Below, piece after piece: positions 1-10,400 of a stretch of 22,250 nucleotides of DNA. Each line of letters starts with the position of its first letter. Within the stretch, counting starts at the first letter, position 1. A program made the translations under genes and the position numbers. The stretch lies in NCBI GenBank assembly GCA_008931825.1, contig QXVZ01029586.1:1-22250 (forward strand), read 5' to 3'. Below the pieces are notes generated by a model that searched no databases, had not been told where the DNA came from, and worked only from the letters and a program-made list of their open reading frames with translations. The DNA comes from Phallusia fumigata. Its lineage: Eukaryota > Chordata > Ascidiacea > Phlebobranchia > Ascidiidae.

Positions 1-345
1 GCAAAAGCTTGATGCAAGAGAAAAAGTGGTTTATTTAAATTCGGCGAAAAACTTTCTGTTTGTGGTATTTGAGAATAGTCACAACTGAACGTGCGTAAAA
101 CGTGCCACAGTGCTGGCAAACCAACTTCAAAGTACAGAGATAATATGTCACAACTGCGTCACCTGTTCGGCGATAACGTTTGCAGACGTCCAACGCAACG
201 CCCACACCACAACCAGAAACCGCTCTCACGCGGCCGTCTAGCGGATGTTGCTAAGTTCGTTTTCTAGCGTCTGACGGCTGTAAACGACCAAGTTCGCGAT
301 GCAAGGTCGCAGCCATCGACGCCAAACGAACAGACAGGCGCCCGT
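1..345. repeat. Direct repeat copy 1 (about 340 bp)
   Basis: This stretch is repeated, at roughly 80-85% identity by eye, at 1129-1470 in the same orientation. Shared blocks include TTCGGCGATAACGTTT, CGCTCTCACGCGGCCGTCTA and CAGGCGCCCGT at the right edge. The left end runs to the start of the window, so the true boundary is not visible. Both strands hold short open frames in both copies. The minus frame keeps about 60 similar residues with a CxxCGTF motif. The longer frame is broken by a stop in this copy, so I do not call a gene. It could be an old dispersed repeat or a duplicated exon. Confidence 0.75.
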
Positions 346-961
346 TGCCTAAGCTCGCGAAAAGCGAAGAACATCGGTGGCGGAAGCGACTTTATGCCGG
401 CGACCGCCTGCTACCGGGACGTTTTTTGTTTGTTGGTTCACCACAAACTTTCGAAAACTACACTTGGTGTGGCGATGACCTCGACCCCCAGATCCGGGCG
501 CTGATCTTTTCCCTGAAATGGGTCGATCGGAGCAGCGCAAGCGACAGAGCGGGCCGTCAGCGGTCCTTCGACGGCCCAACAGCTAATAACGCTTTATGTG
601 TTTGGTTTTGGCAGAGTTTCGTCGAGACGAAGACCTCCTCTACTTCCGAAACGTATTAGGGTCGAGATTTGTGGCGCTTATCACGTTACTGCTAAGCAAA
701 GTGCAAAGCTCTCGCCAACCAATGACGCGTCACGCTCGCTGCAGCAAGACTACACCTGCCATAACTGAATTGAAGCAAAAAATTTAACCCTCTTTGACCT
801 TGCTAAAAACATTGTGTTTGTGGTGTTTAAACATTGATATATCCAAACGTTCACATACCGAGTCTTGTGAACTGTTGTGAACGATCATCACATGCTGTCA
901 TTTCTACTTTTTAAGTAGATCGCTGACTGATAAATCAGACGGCATTCTGTTTTTTCTCCCC
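346..961. other. Unique GC-richer stretch between the direct repeats, no gene recognised
   Basis: The first 250 bases are clearly richer in G+C and CpG than most of the window. Open frames of 104 residues (plus, 345-659) and 76 residues (minus, 349-579) overlap each other. Neither has a recognisable domain, and long frames on both strands are expected in GC-rich DNA. From about 780 onward the DNA becomes AT-rich again. I see no RNA gene or promoter I can support. Confidence 0.4.
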
Positions 962-1113
962 CGCTAGAAGGTGCAAATGCGTGGGCAAAAGCTCCGACAC
1001 TTGCGTCTTCCTGCGCAAGAGAGGCCTAATGCTGGAGCACAAGGCTACAGCACCGCGGCCTCCTTTGCCCGAGAGGAGCAGAGCTGCGCAAAGCTTACCA
1101 GCAGGAGAACGTA
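962..1113 (+). CDS. Possible terminal coding exon, product unknown
   Basis: A pyrimidine run (TTTTTTCTCCCCC) is followed by GCTAG, which makes a good 3' splice site just before this segment. One frame reads about 50 codons without a stop, beginning around RRCKCVGKSSDTCVF and ending in ERTCDQ before TGA at about 1122-1124. Its base composition is more CpG-rich than its flanks. No upstream exon could be paired with it and a second frame is also open, so this may be chance. I recognise no family. Confidence 0.2.
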
Positions 1114-1128
1114 CTTGCGACCAATGAC

Positions 1129-1470
1129 AAAAAAGCTTAACGAAGGATAAAAATTGGTGTATTTATATTCCGCTAAAAAACTTTCTGTTTGTGGTATTTA
1201 CAAATAGTCTCAACTAAACGTGCATGAAACGTGCCACAGTCCCGGCAAACCAATTTAAAAGAACAGCGACAATATGTCACAACGGTGCCACCAGTTCGGC
1301 GATAACGTTTACAAACGTCCAATGCAACGCCCACACCACAACTGGACACCGCTCTCACGCGGCCGTCTAGCGGATGTTGCTCAGTTCGTTTTTCAGCTTC
1401 GACAGCCTGTAAACGACCAAGTGCACCAGGCAAGGTCGCAGCCATCGACGTCAAACGAACAGGCGCCCGT
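1129..1470. repeat. Direct repeat copy 2 (about 340 bp)
   Basis: Second copy of the sequence at 1-345, starting near AAAAAAGCTTAACG and ending at CAGGCGCCCGT. The sequences after the two copies are unrelated, so this is not a simple tandem array with a 1.13-kb unit. In this copy the minus-strand frame at 1173-1454 (93 residues) and the plus-strand frame at 1274-1510 (78 residues) are both open. Neither shows a known domain. Confidence 0.75.
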
Positions 1471-2541
1471 AATCTTTGTGTTGTTTATAAATTTTGTACC
1501 TAAATTGTGATAGATGTCTTTCGTTTGTGTCGTAATTAATATCTATCGTTATAATTCGAGATTTGTCACGTGACCTCGCTAAAACAAATCCAACCACACA
1601 TAAGTTTCGCCCGCTTATTCATTTCATTACATGTTCAATTATTATTGTGTTATTTATGTTTATTGCCTACATTGTTTCGAGGCTATATATGATGAGATTC
1701 GCGAAATATTATCAGTCGGACTTACAACTTCCTGTTCTTGGTAAAAACTTGACAAACATGCAAGGCTTTTTGATGTTTTATTGCTGGTCTGAAGTTTGTA
1801 AATATATCGGTAGCTTAACATGCTATTACGGTATAAGAGAACAAGTACAATAAACCAACAACGAAATTTTCAATGCCACGGACAAGTCAACATTTGATAA
1901 TTGCACATTCATGAAAAAGTCACAATATCACAAAGAACTGGTGGTACGTTTTTCATTATTCAACACAGCAGAACTTTTGATGTTTGCTATTTCGGCTTTA
2001 TTGTTAAGGTTGATAAGAAAATAACTTTTACCGGGTTAGAAAGATGAAAATAGAACAATATGCACCAATTTCTGCACCGCAAAACAAACGTAAACCTGGT
2101 TTTGCAATTAGGCAGCGAAGTAGGCGTCAGCTAATTTAAAACCATAAATAGCACTGACGAGGTAACGTCACCTTGAAACTGCGTCATCCATGCAATACAG
2201 TCTGTTGCATTTGATAGATTTGGATGGGGCAAATTTAGCAAGACTGTTTTTCGAATTGGGGGAAAAAAGAAAAAGATTTTAATGAGAAACACCGCTAACT
2301 GTTAAGCATAAGGGTAATTGAAAAACAGACAGATCTGTGTTTGACTTTTTCGAAACTACAAATATACAAAATCATGTCAAACAACCGAAAATCTACTTTT
2401 GTATGTTTGTAGCATTATTAGCTTGTCAGCTCAATAACATGAAAAAATAAGATTTTCGTAAAATTGCTTCACCCTTCACAACTAGAAGGGTGGCTTAGCA
2501 TATATAGACATTCTACATACACTATTACGCGATATTAAAAG
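1471..2541. other. AT-rich intergenic stretch, no gene supported
   Basis: Low-complexity AT-rich DNA with an isolated CACGTG at 1567. The longest frame (1563-1853, plus) contains one hydrophobic, membrane-like run but begins at TTG rather than ATG and has no splice context. I see no gene, RNA or array here. Confidence 0.5.
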
Positions 2542-2699
2542 AGGATATATTCCACACATTATATTACATTGGGTCTTATAGTTACCTGGCTATCTATGAC
2601 ATTATTGTTTCTGCTGGCAGAAACGCATGGGTCCCCACACATGCAAAGTTCTACATATTGCGTTTTTCAGAAAACATGTCAAGGCTATAGACATAAACA

Positions 2700-4000
2700 A
2701 AGCAATCAGTGCACCACAAAGACATGTTCTACAAACTGTCCAAGTTACATCAAGTTTGGACATTGTTTAATAATATTACACATTTTAGGGGGCTAGTGGG
2801 GTAACTGCTGGGCTATAGGGTAAAAAAAATTAATTATTGCACCACAATGACATGTTATACAAACTGCCGAAATTTCATCTAATTCAGAGATCGTTTAGGT
2901 ATTTGCCCCATATTAGGGGGCTAGTGGGGTAAGTACTGGGGCTGTAGAGTAAAAAACCCTAATAATCGCACCACAATGACATGTTATGCAAACTGTCCGA
3001 ATTTCATCTAATTCGGAGATTGTTTAAGTATTTGCCCCATTTTAGGGGGCTAGTGGGGTAAATGCTGGGGCTGTAGAGTAAAAAACCCTAATAATCGCAC
3101 CACAATGACATGTTATGCAAACTGTCCGAATTTCATCTAATTCGGAGATTGTTTAAGTATTTGCCCCATTTTAGGGGGCTAGTGGGGTAAATGCTGGGGC
3201 TGTAGAGTAAAAAACCCTAATAATCGCACCACAATGACATGTTATGCAAACTGTCCGAATTTCATCTAATTCGGAGATTGTTTAAGTATTTGCCCCATTT
3301 TAGGGGGCTAGTGGGGTAAATGCTGGGGCTGTAGAGTAAAAAACCCTAATAATCGCACCACAATGACATGTTATGCAAACTGTCCGAATTTCATCTAATT
3401 CAGTGATCGTTTAGGTATTTGCCCCATATTAGGGGGCTAGTGGGGTAAGTACTGGGGCTGTAGAGTAAAAAACCCTAATAATCGCACCACAATGACATGT
3501 TATGCAAACTGTCCGAATTTCATCTAATTCGGAGATTGTTTAAGTATTTGCCCCATTTTAGGGGGCTAGTGGGGTAAATGCTGGGGCTGTAAGGTAAAGA
3601 ACGTTAAATATTGCACCACAATGACATGTTATACAAACTGTCCAAATTTCATCCAATTCAGACATTGTTTAACAATTTGACCCATTTTAGGGGGCTAGTG
3701 GGGTAACTACTGGGGCTATAGGGTAAAAACATTAATTATTGCATGACAATAACATGTTAAACAAACTGTCCAAATTTCATCCAATTCGGAGATCGTTTAA
3801 CTATTTGCCCCATTTTGGGGGGCTAGTGGGGTAACCGTTGGGATATGGGGTCAAACAACACTAATGACACAACTCCATGACCATATCTACCAACAGTAAA
3901 AGTTTCATCCAAATCCGCCAAACATTTGATGCCAAAGTGCATAAACATAGTGCAAGGAAATATTTCACCCTTTTGGGGGCTAGCGGGGTAACCCTTGGGG
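2700..4000 (+). repeat. Tandem (minisatellite) array, 129-bp unit, about ten units
   Basis: The anchor GGGGGCTAGTGGGGTAA occurs at 2788, 2916, 3045, 3174, 3303, 3432, 3561, 3690 and 3818, spacings of 128-129 bp. A more diverged unit ends at 3975, 157 bp on. The central units are identical to each other over more than two full repeats; the outer units diverge progressively, as expected from unequal exchange in the middle of an array. Each unit contains ACAATGACATGTTATGCAAA and AATTTCATCTAATTC. The first, most diverged unit matches the single unit in the copy near 7918-7985, so the array expanded inside the element. Confidence 0.95.
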
Positions 4001-4174
4001 CTAAGAAGTCAATCGAAATGAATGGCACATCTCCATGACCATATCTACCAGCTGTGAAAGTTTCATCCAAATCCATCAAACATTTCATGCCAAAAGTGCA
4101 TGGACAAGCTTCAGGGCAGAAAAAAGAAAAAAAAAAGAAAAAAAACAAAAACAAACAGAGTGAAATCAATATGT

Positions 4175-4195
4175 GTCCCCTTTCAGGAAGGGGAC
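4175..4195. repeat. Perfect hairpin near the right end of the family A element
   Basis: GTCCCCTT, loop TCAGG, AAGGGGAC: an 8-bp perfect stem. The copy at 10206-10223 keeps a weaker version (CTTC-ATG-GAAG core with flanking wobble pairs). Confidence 0.6.
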
Positions 4196-4463
4196 CCATA
4201 ATTAACGTGTTACCATTTCCTAATGTGGCTTGCTACATCCTCTAATGTCACCTACGGGCTACAAAGACACGTTGGTGAGACCTAGATCAATATATAATTA
4301 CTTTCGGGTTCGTAACAATGCTAAAGTCAAATTAGGATTCTGTAACTTGAAAATTCAAAGGGGTCTTTCGCTCGCCTCCACCGGCGACGCCATTGGGTGT
4401 ACGACTTAAAAATCTTTAAAAAGGACATTTTTCAAACCAATGGCGACGTGACAATGCTGCTAA

Positions 4464-7400
4464 CTACTGGATGCTTTGCGATTCAGTTGTGAACAAATTG
4501 TTTTTCTTGTCAGATCCGCTGATTGCTGCTCCTTTCGTTCTTCGCTTGCTCCGTTTCTGTTGCCTTTGAACCGGTTTCAACGTTGGGCTGCCAGGACTTG
4601 CTGCAAAACATAACGAACTTAACGTTTTCGTTTGAGTTGCAAAAGTAATTGGACTGAATTATTCGTCGCAAACAGGAAAAAAAACGGTATAGGACACATT
4701 TTTTTAAGCGCAGAAGCAATACACAAACATTAATAATTTCGAATTTATATCTACTAAAAAACTGATGTTGTTGTAGGTAAGTTTGTAAAAAGTCTAGTTG
4801 AAAGCAGCAATACTGCAAATAACGTTGCCCTAAAACATAATGCCTTGTTTGTTTTGTAATTGGCGAAATCAAGTAAACCTTATTAAATAAAGTAAGATCA
4901 TGACTAGGGTAAAACAACCCAAAAAAAATTACTATTTTTTTCGATAACTCACCTTCTTCCCTTTCCAGCAGCAGGTGGTTAACCATCACAGGCACTCTGT
5001 TGTGTTGAGAAGGAAGCATGAATCGAATCTTGTCTTGAAGTGACTTTGGCTCAACTGTAAGAATATAGTCATGTTACTAGTACAAAATTTTACCTGGCTT
5101 TAAAGAAAACACAATAGAAAAAAGAAAATCATAAATTAATCTGGAGCAGGCATTACTAAACTTTTGTTCATTGGCACCCTTACATTTTTCCAGAAGAGCA
5201 TTCACCCAAATTGTTTTGTTACAAAACAAACCCATATAGGGTGCACGTTCCCTGGTTTGAGACCCCTAATCTAGATGCTGCAACTTAAAAAAAAAATTAA
5301 CCTGCCAATGGACAAATTTTGTCATCTTTCAGTAGCAAAATAATAAGATGTAACTATTAATCGTTCCTTTGGTAAATAGTTACCTATGTATATTTGCAAG
5401 TCTTAAATGGGAATAAAGTTCGTCTCAAATTAATCTGACTGAAATCTACAACTGCTATGATTCCAAACAAAAAAACTGGAAGGATGTAAAAATTTCAGTG
5501 GTGCATCTAAAATTAAAAGTGGAAAAATTGGTGCACAGTGTGCAGAAGGTGGGTTATCGCGCCCTCTTTGAACAAATTCCCTAAAACCCCATAATTACCA
5601 AACATACTATTCAGCATATGGGGCACTTAAACCCTCCAATTCTTGAAAGCCCATACAAAACATACAACATTTCGTTAGCAAAGCAGATACAAACCAGGTT
5701 TGGCATAGACCAGATAGCCGAGACCCAATAGTCATGTATTGGAGTTTGAATGCAGATATATCAGTTGACATTTGTTCTGGCATCATAGTGTGGCTCGCTG
5801 GTTGCCTATCAGCAATCGGTCACTGGTTGCCAACTCAAGGTTTAGCTTCGTATGACTTGAAACAAAAACAATTTTGGTTGCCAATAGTACTTTAAGCAAG
5901 GTACTTTTCATACATTAATCAACCACAGTTGAGAAAATTGTGGCACACAAAATGTACAGTAGAGCTGTTTTGGAACTTAACTTTTTATTGTATAGTGTAT
6001 ATTTCCATAATTGTTGTTTAAGTTGGACAAACAAACTAATGGTGCTTATTACCTTTCTTTTAGTGAATTGCAGGAGGATAAACATTGGATACAAGACCAG
6101 TGAGGCAGAAGAATGAAGGATCGTATTCATCCACATCCTGTAACCAAATGTCATTATCAACCCCATGTGCAATTGATCAGCAATCTAATCATAAATCTTC
6201 AATCTAAGTATTGGTTTGTTTTAGAAATACAGAAGTTATCGTGATGGATAAACAGATTGCTGTTATTAATGTTCATTCAAAACACTATTGTACTTGTTTA
6301 GCTGCCAAGAAACAAGTTTGCAAAGTTGCTAGCATGACTGCCATGTGTTTGCAATACAATCAATATAAAACAACCCAATAGAATAGACAAAAAAACTATT
6401 CATGATCATATGTTGTTTCATTCACAAGCATAAAAACAAACTACATCAGAAGCCAGTTCATAAATTCCTAAATCCTGACACCAAATAGTTGACCTATGGC
6501 CGAATTCAATTCTACTTGTATATGAACAATTGTGTCAGCTCTGAAGCAATATGTCATTTATGCACCAGGATTTTACCTGGAAGCCTTTGCTTCCTTGTTC
6601 TCCGCAACAAATGGTGTAAAGTTGTACGTGTATTTCTCCTGAAACTACACCAAGAGTGTTGAGGGGAAACTGGAGATCTTGTCTGACATTCGAATAAGTT
6701 CGCCACTTTCAACCAACTTTCCATGCAAAGCTTTCTTACATCATTTCCAACATGTCACAGTAAAAATTCTTCAGCTGACTGAGTTTCTTCATTTTTCCTG
6801 TGAGATGTTTGTAAAAACTGATTACTTCATTAATTACTGTTTTTTAGAACATTGACAATAAATGGTTATAGCATATAAGTGGTGCAGTGTGAACCTGAAA
6901 AGCTAGAACAAGAAAATAGCAATTTTTTCTGTTTTACAAACTACTACTTTCCATCAGACATTGCATATTCAGATACTGGTTATACAGAAAGCATTAGGTA
7001 GTACTAGCCTTGTTACAACAATGGTTTAACATTTGCCAAGTTGATAATATGTTAAAGGCTGTTAGTGTTTTATCAGTGAAAACTTTACACTTTTGTATGT
7101 TACACACCCTACATAGAGTACAGTTAGTTGTATTGTAGCTGTTGTAAGTAAGATAAGCAACAATGCTTTATATGTGCATTTAGGTAATGGTCTAATGTAC
7201 AGGATAATTGAAGATAGAGTTTGTAAAGTGGTACACAATGAAACTACGCCTACTCTTTTGTGTGGAAACCTTACGTACTCTCCAAGTTTCCCCAAACTGC
7301 CAAGACAATCCTCAGCAGAAATTTGTAAAAAAATATAGTTTGGCCGATTGCCCATTTCATTTGCAAAGCAGGCCAACAAGCTGTTATGCAGCAAATACAT

Positions 7401-10400
7401 GACTGCAAATGAAAATGTCAAACTTAAATCTAGGGTTATCTAGAAAGTTTTTTTTATGACATGATCTGCAGGCCGAAATGCATGGGTACCCATATAGGAG
7501 GCAGATTGTGACGTCACAATTCTTATACAACAGCAGGAGTCACAGAATCCCATGCACCTAACAGAACCTTATTTAACAACTCCTTAGCTGGGTATTAATT
7601 TCCCTCATAAAAACTCATCATTACATGTAAAATGCCACAGCAACTTTGCATGCATAGTTTTGCCACCTTATGAACAAGCTTGGTAAGTTTCTGTTCTGTG
7701 CAAATACTGGCGAATTTGTACAAGATTGCAACAAACACATCGAAAAATCCAAGGATATATTTCCTACTTTATTTTACATTGGGTCTTGCAGTTACCTGAG
7801 CTTTTTATGACATGATTGTTTCTGCTGGCAGAAACGCATAGGTCCCCACACATGCGAAGTAGTACGTTATGTGTTTTTTTCTGGATACATGTTAGGCTTT
7901 AGGTATAAATATAGCAATCAGTGCACTAAAATGACATGTTCTACAAACTGTCCAAGTTACATCCAGTTTGGACATAGTTTAAACATTGGGGGGCCCTATG
8001 GTAAAACACAGCAACCCTATGGTTACCCTATGGTAAAACATTTGTTCTTTTATCATTATATTACTGGGTCTATGCTCAATTTCTGGATACAGTTACCACG
8101 CTACTTCAATACTGATAGACAAAACCAAGCTAATAAACAGAAATGTTGCAAAGTAAAGAATCAGCTGTGCAGCCGCCACCTTTGAAGACCACCTTACTAA
8201 GGGACAATGGCACTTGACCCAACAATTGCAATAGCTGATTACTATCAGAACAGGCAATTGCAGCTTTCACCCTAAAAACCTTGCATCCATTACCAGCTAT
8301 CTGTATTTTGGCATCAATGTACTCACTAGCGGGGCACATAAATTGACCCAAGTGTAACAATGCTTGAAATGCTTCATGGGATGCACAAAAAGACCTGGTG
8401 GGCCGTGTGTTTGAGACCCCTGCATTAGGGGGGAAAAAAGGGAGAGAAATTCAAGTTTTTGTTTACTTTTTGCCAGAATATATCAATTTTAAACTGGATT
8501 TATCCAGTTTAGCCTTCTTCCGAATATTCTAACTGGTTTAAACCAAAATGGAAACATAAAATTTTAAACTGAATAAAAGGAAAACTGTCAAGGTTACACA
8601 CGACTTGATCATATTCTTTATGTCTTGAGTCAAAACATCTAAGGCAGTTTAGGCTTTTTTGTCAGTATTGCTGGAATATTCCAGTTTCAAATCGATTTTT
8701 AGCCATTTTGACCTTTTGCCAAACTACCAAACCCATATAAACTGAAAATTGGAAACATAAAATTTTGATTTTCTAAAGGCATGTGGCCCTGCTCTCAAAA
8801 GTCAAAATCATTGGCCTTCTAACCAAATTTTTAAACTAATTGAAACTAAAATTTGGAACACTTTTTTTACCAAAAACCCAAGCTATAGCCTTGCTAATTC
8901 TTTGTTTTGGGGATCAAAACATTTTTAGGGAAATTCATGTTTTGGGAATGTTTTCATAGAATTTTTAAGTTTCAAAACCATTTCAGCATTCTACAGAACT
9001 GCCATACTGGTTTAAAGCAAAATTTGGGGCATACATTTTTGACCCCATTTTTTTAACCAAACAAGGCTGCACTAAAATTACGTTTTTAGGGCATGGAAAA
9101 AGACTGGTTTTGGTTTTCTACCGAACCACCATACTGGTTCAAACTGAAGGCAAAAATGACAACCAGGTAATGTTTAAGTCAGTGGGTTCCAAAAGGGGTT
9201 GCAGGAAGGTTTTCTGGGGGTCGCAACAAGTATGTGATATTTTTACAACTTTTTATAACCCAAAGGTTACAACTGGTTTGGCCTCACCACCTGTCTTGTC
9301 AGGTAAGATAAGCAGTTATGTGCCCATAACTAACTACACAGACATTATCATTGAAATGTCACAGTAATTATTGTCATCAACAATGAAATCCTTAGGATAA
9401 GGCCATGATGTTGCATAGCCAGTCATTTATTGGAGCAAAAGTGAATGAAAATAAATGATATACTGATTGATCTTGTTGTTAAAAAAAAATGGTTGGTCGG
9501 GTCGCAAGATATTTTAAATCATTATAGGGGGTTGCCAGTCAGAAAAGGTTGGGAACCAAGTGAATTCGGTACTCAATATTCAAGTGAAATAAAACTTACA
9601 CATTACCGTTTCTCAACCCCAAGTCTGCGGACTCACATTCCACCACCTCAAGATATACAACAATATTATCCAACTCTAAACTAAAATTGGTTACACAACA
9701 CTACCTTTCAGCACTGATAAATTGCTTGTTATCTTACTGCTAAATATTATGATATTTTACATTTTTATGGAGTCATAGACATTTTTAAATGAATGGTCAT
9801 GCACTGGCAAAAAATGTCAGAGACCTGATAAAGTTTAGAAAAATTGAGAAACACTGGGCTAAGCTAGATGGAAAACTTTTGTAACCTGAGAACTAGGGTT
9901 GTTAATAAAAAAAAAACTGCAGATAAGTTTGGTTGCAAATTGTCAGTGCTAGTGTAGTAGTATCAAAATGGGAAATTTTTGGGGGACTTAGCCTATTAAA
10001 TATCGCTGTTTTCAAATGTTTATGTTTTAGGTGCCTGTGGGACAACCAATGGGTTAACTGTCTAAAGTTACAGTGCACAAGTTCAGATACCTATCTACCA
10101 TGTGCATCAATTTGAAGAAATGTAAATGACTTTTCTTGACCAAAACATTGAAACAAACTCACTTTAGACAAAAAAAGAAAAGAAAAAAAGATCAAAAACA
10201 ATATGTGTCCTCTTCATGGAAGGGGGCCCATATATTACTTTGCAATGACTGTAACGTGGACTACTGTTAAGGCTACATTAGCCACACGTGCAACAAAATT
10301 TTTATTTGAAAAGATAATTTCGGTAACTGCCCCAAAAAGCCAAAATGGACAAAGTCACAAAACCTACTTCTCAACGAGTTCATCTACTTGTTGGCATTTG

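Larger units (their letters stand above)
2542..4205 (+). repeat. Dispersed repetitive element (family A, copy 1) carrying an internal tandem array
   Basis: The left 230 bp, from AGGATATATT and TTACATTGGGTC through the GTTTCTGC-TG-GCAGAAAC hairpin (2607-2624) and GGTCCCCACACATGC, recur at about 7751-7985. A more diverged version lies at 11677-11805. The right end, ATATGTGTCC..GGAAGGGG-CCCATA, recurs at 10201-10232. ATGGGTCCCC at 2627-2636 appears inverted at 4190-4199, so the ends share a short inverted repeat. A purine-rich run (about 4119-4160) precedes the right end, as in the 10160-10200 copy. There is no transposase, so it is a non-autonomous element. Tandem cores of this kind occur in Helitron-like elements of marine invertebrates, but I do not see a clean CTRR terminus. 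Confidence 0.65.
7751..10235 (+). repeat. Family A element, copy 2, with later insertions
   Basis: The left 230 bp match 2542-2787, including the identical 18-bp hairpin at 7818-7835 and one tandem-unit equivalent (7918-7985). The right end (purine-rich run, then ATATGTGTCC..GGAAGGGGGCCCATA at 10201-10232) matches 4171-4205. Between them the array is absent and is replaced by a degenerate repeat block (8500-9170), hAT-like pieces and a family B segment. Whether left and right ends belong to a single insertion is inferred from their order and orientation. The whole block sits in the first intron of the minus-strand gene. Confidence 0.45.

Noticed and set aside
1..1470. LTR retroelement with 340-bp terminal repeats
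   Set aside because: The repeats lack TG..CA ends, there is no primer-binding site or clear polypurine tract, and the 780-bp interior has no gag or pol.
1563..1853. Small membrane protein
   Set aside because: The frame starts at TTG, the hydrophobic run is typical of AT-rich noise, and there is no splice or promoter support.
2569..2796. 75-residue plus-strand frame
   Set aside because: It lies wholly within the left end and first unit of the repetitive element and is not preserved in the other copies.
2700..4000. CRISPR-like array
   Set aside because: The whole 129-bp unit is repeated, with no variable spacers between short identical repeats, and the setting is eukaryotic.
6577..6797. Plus-strand exon through the same region
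   Set aside because: A long plus-strand frame exists but has a stop in the middle and no matching splice sites, whereas the minus strand gives phase-consistent exons with good donors and acceptors.
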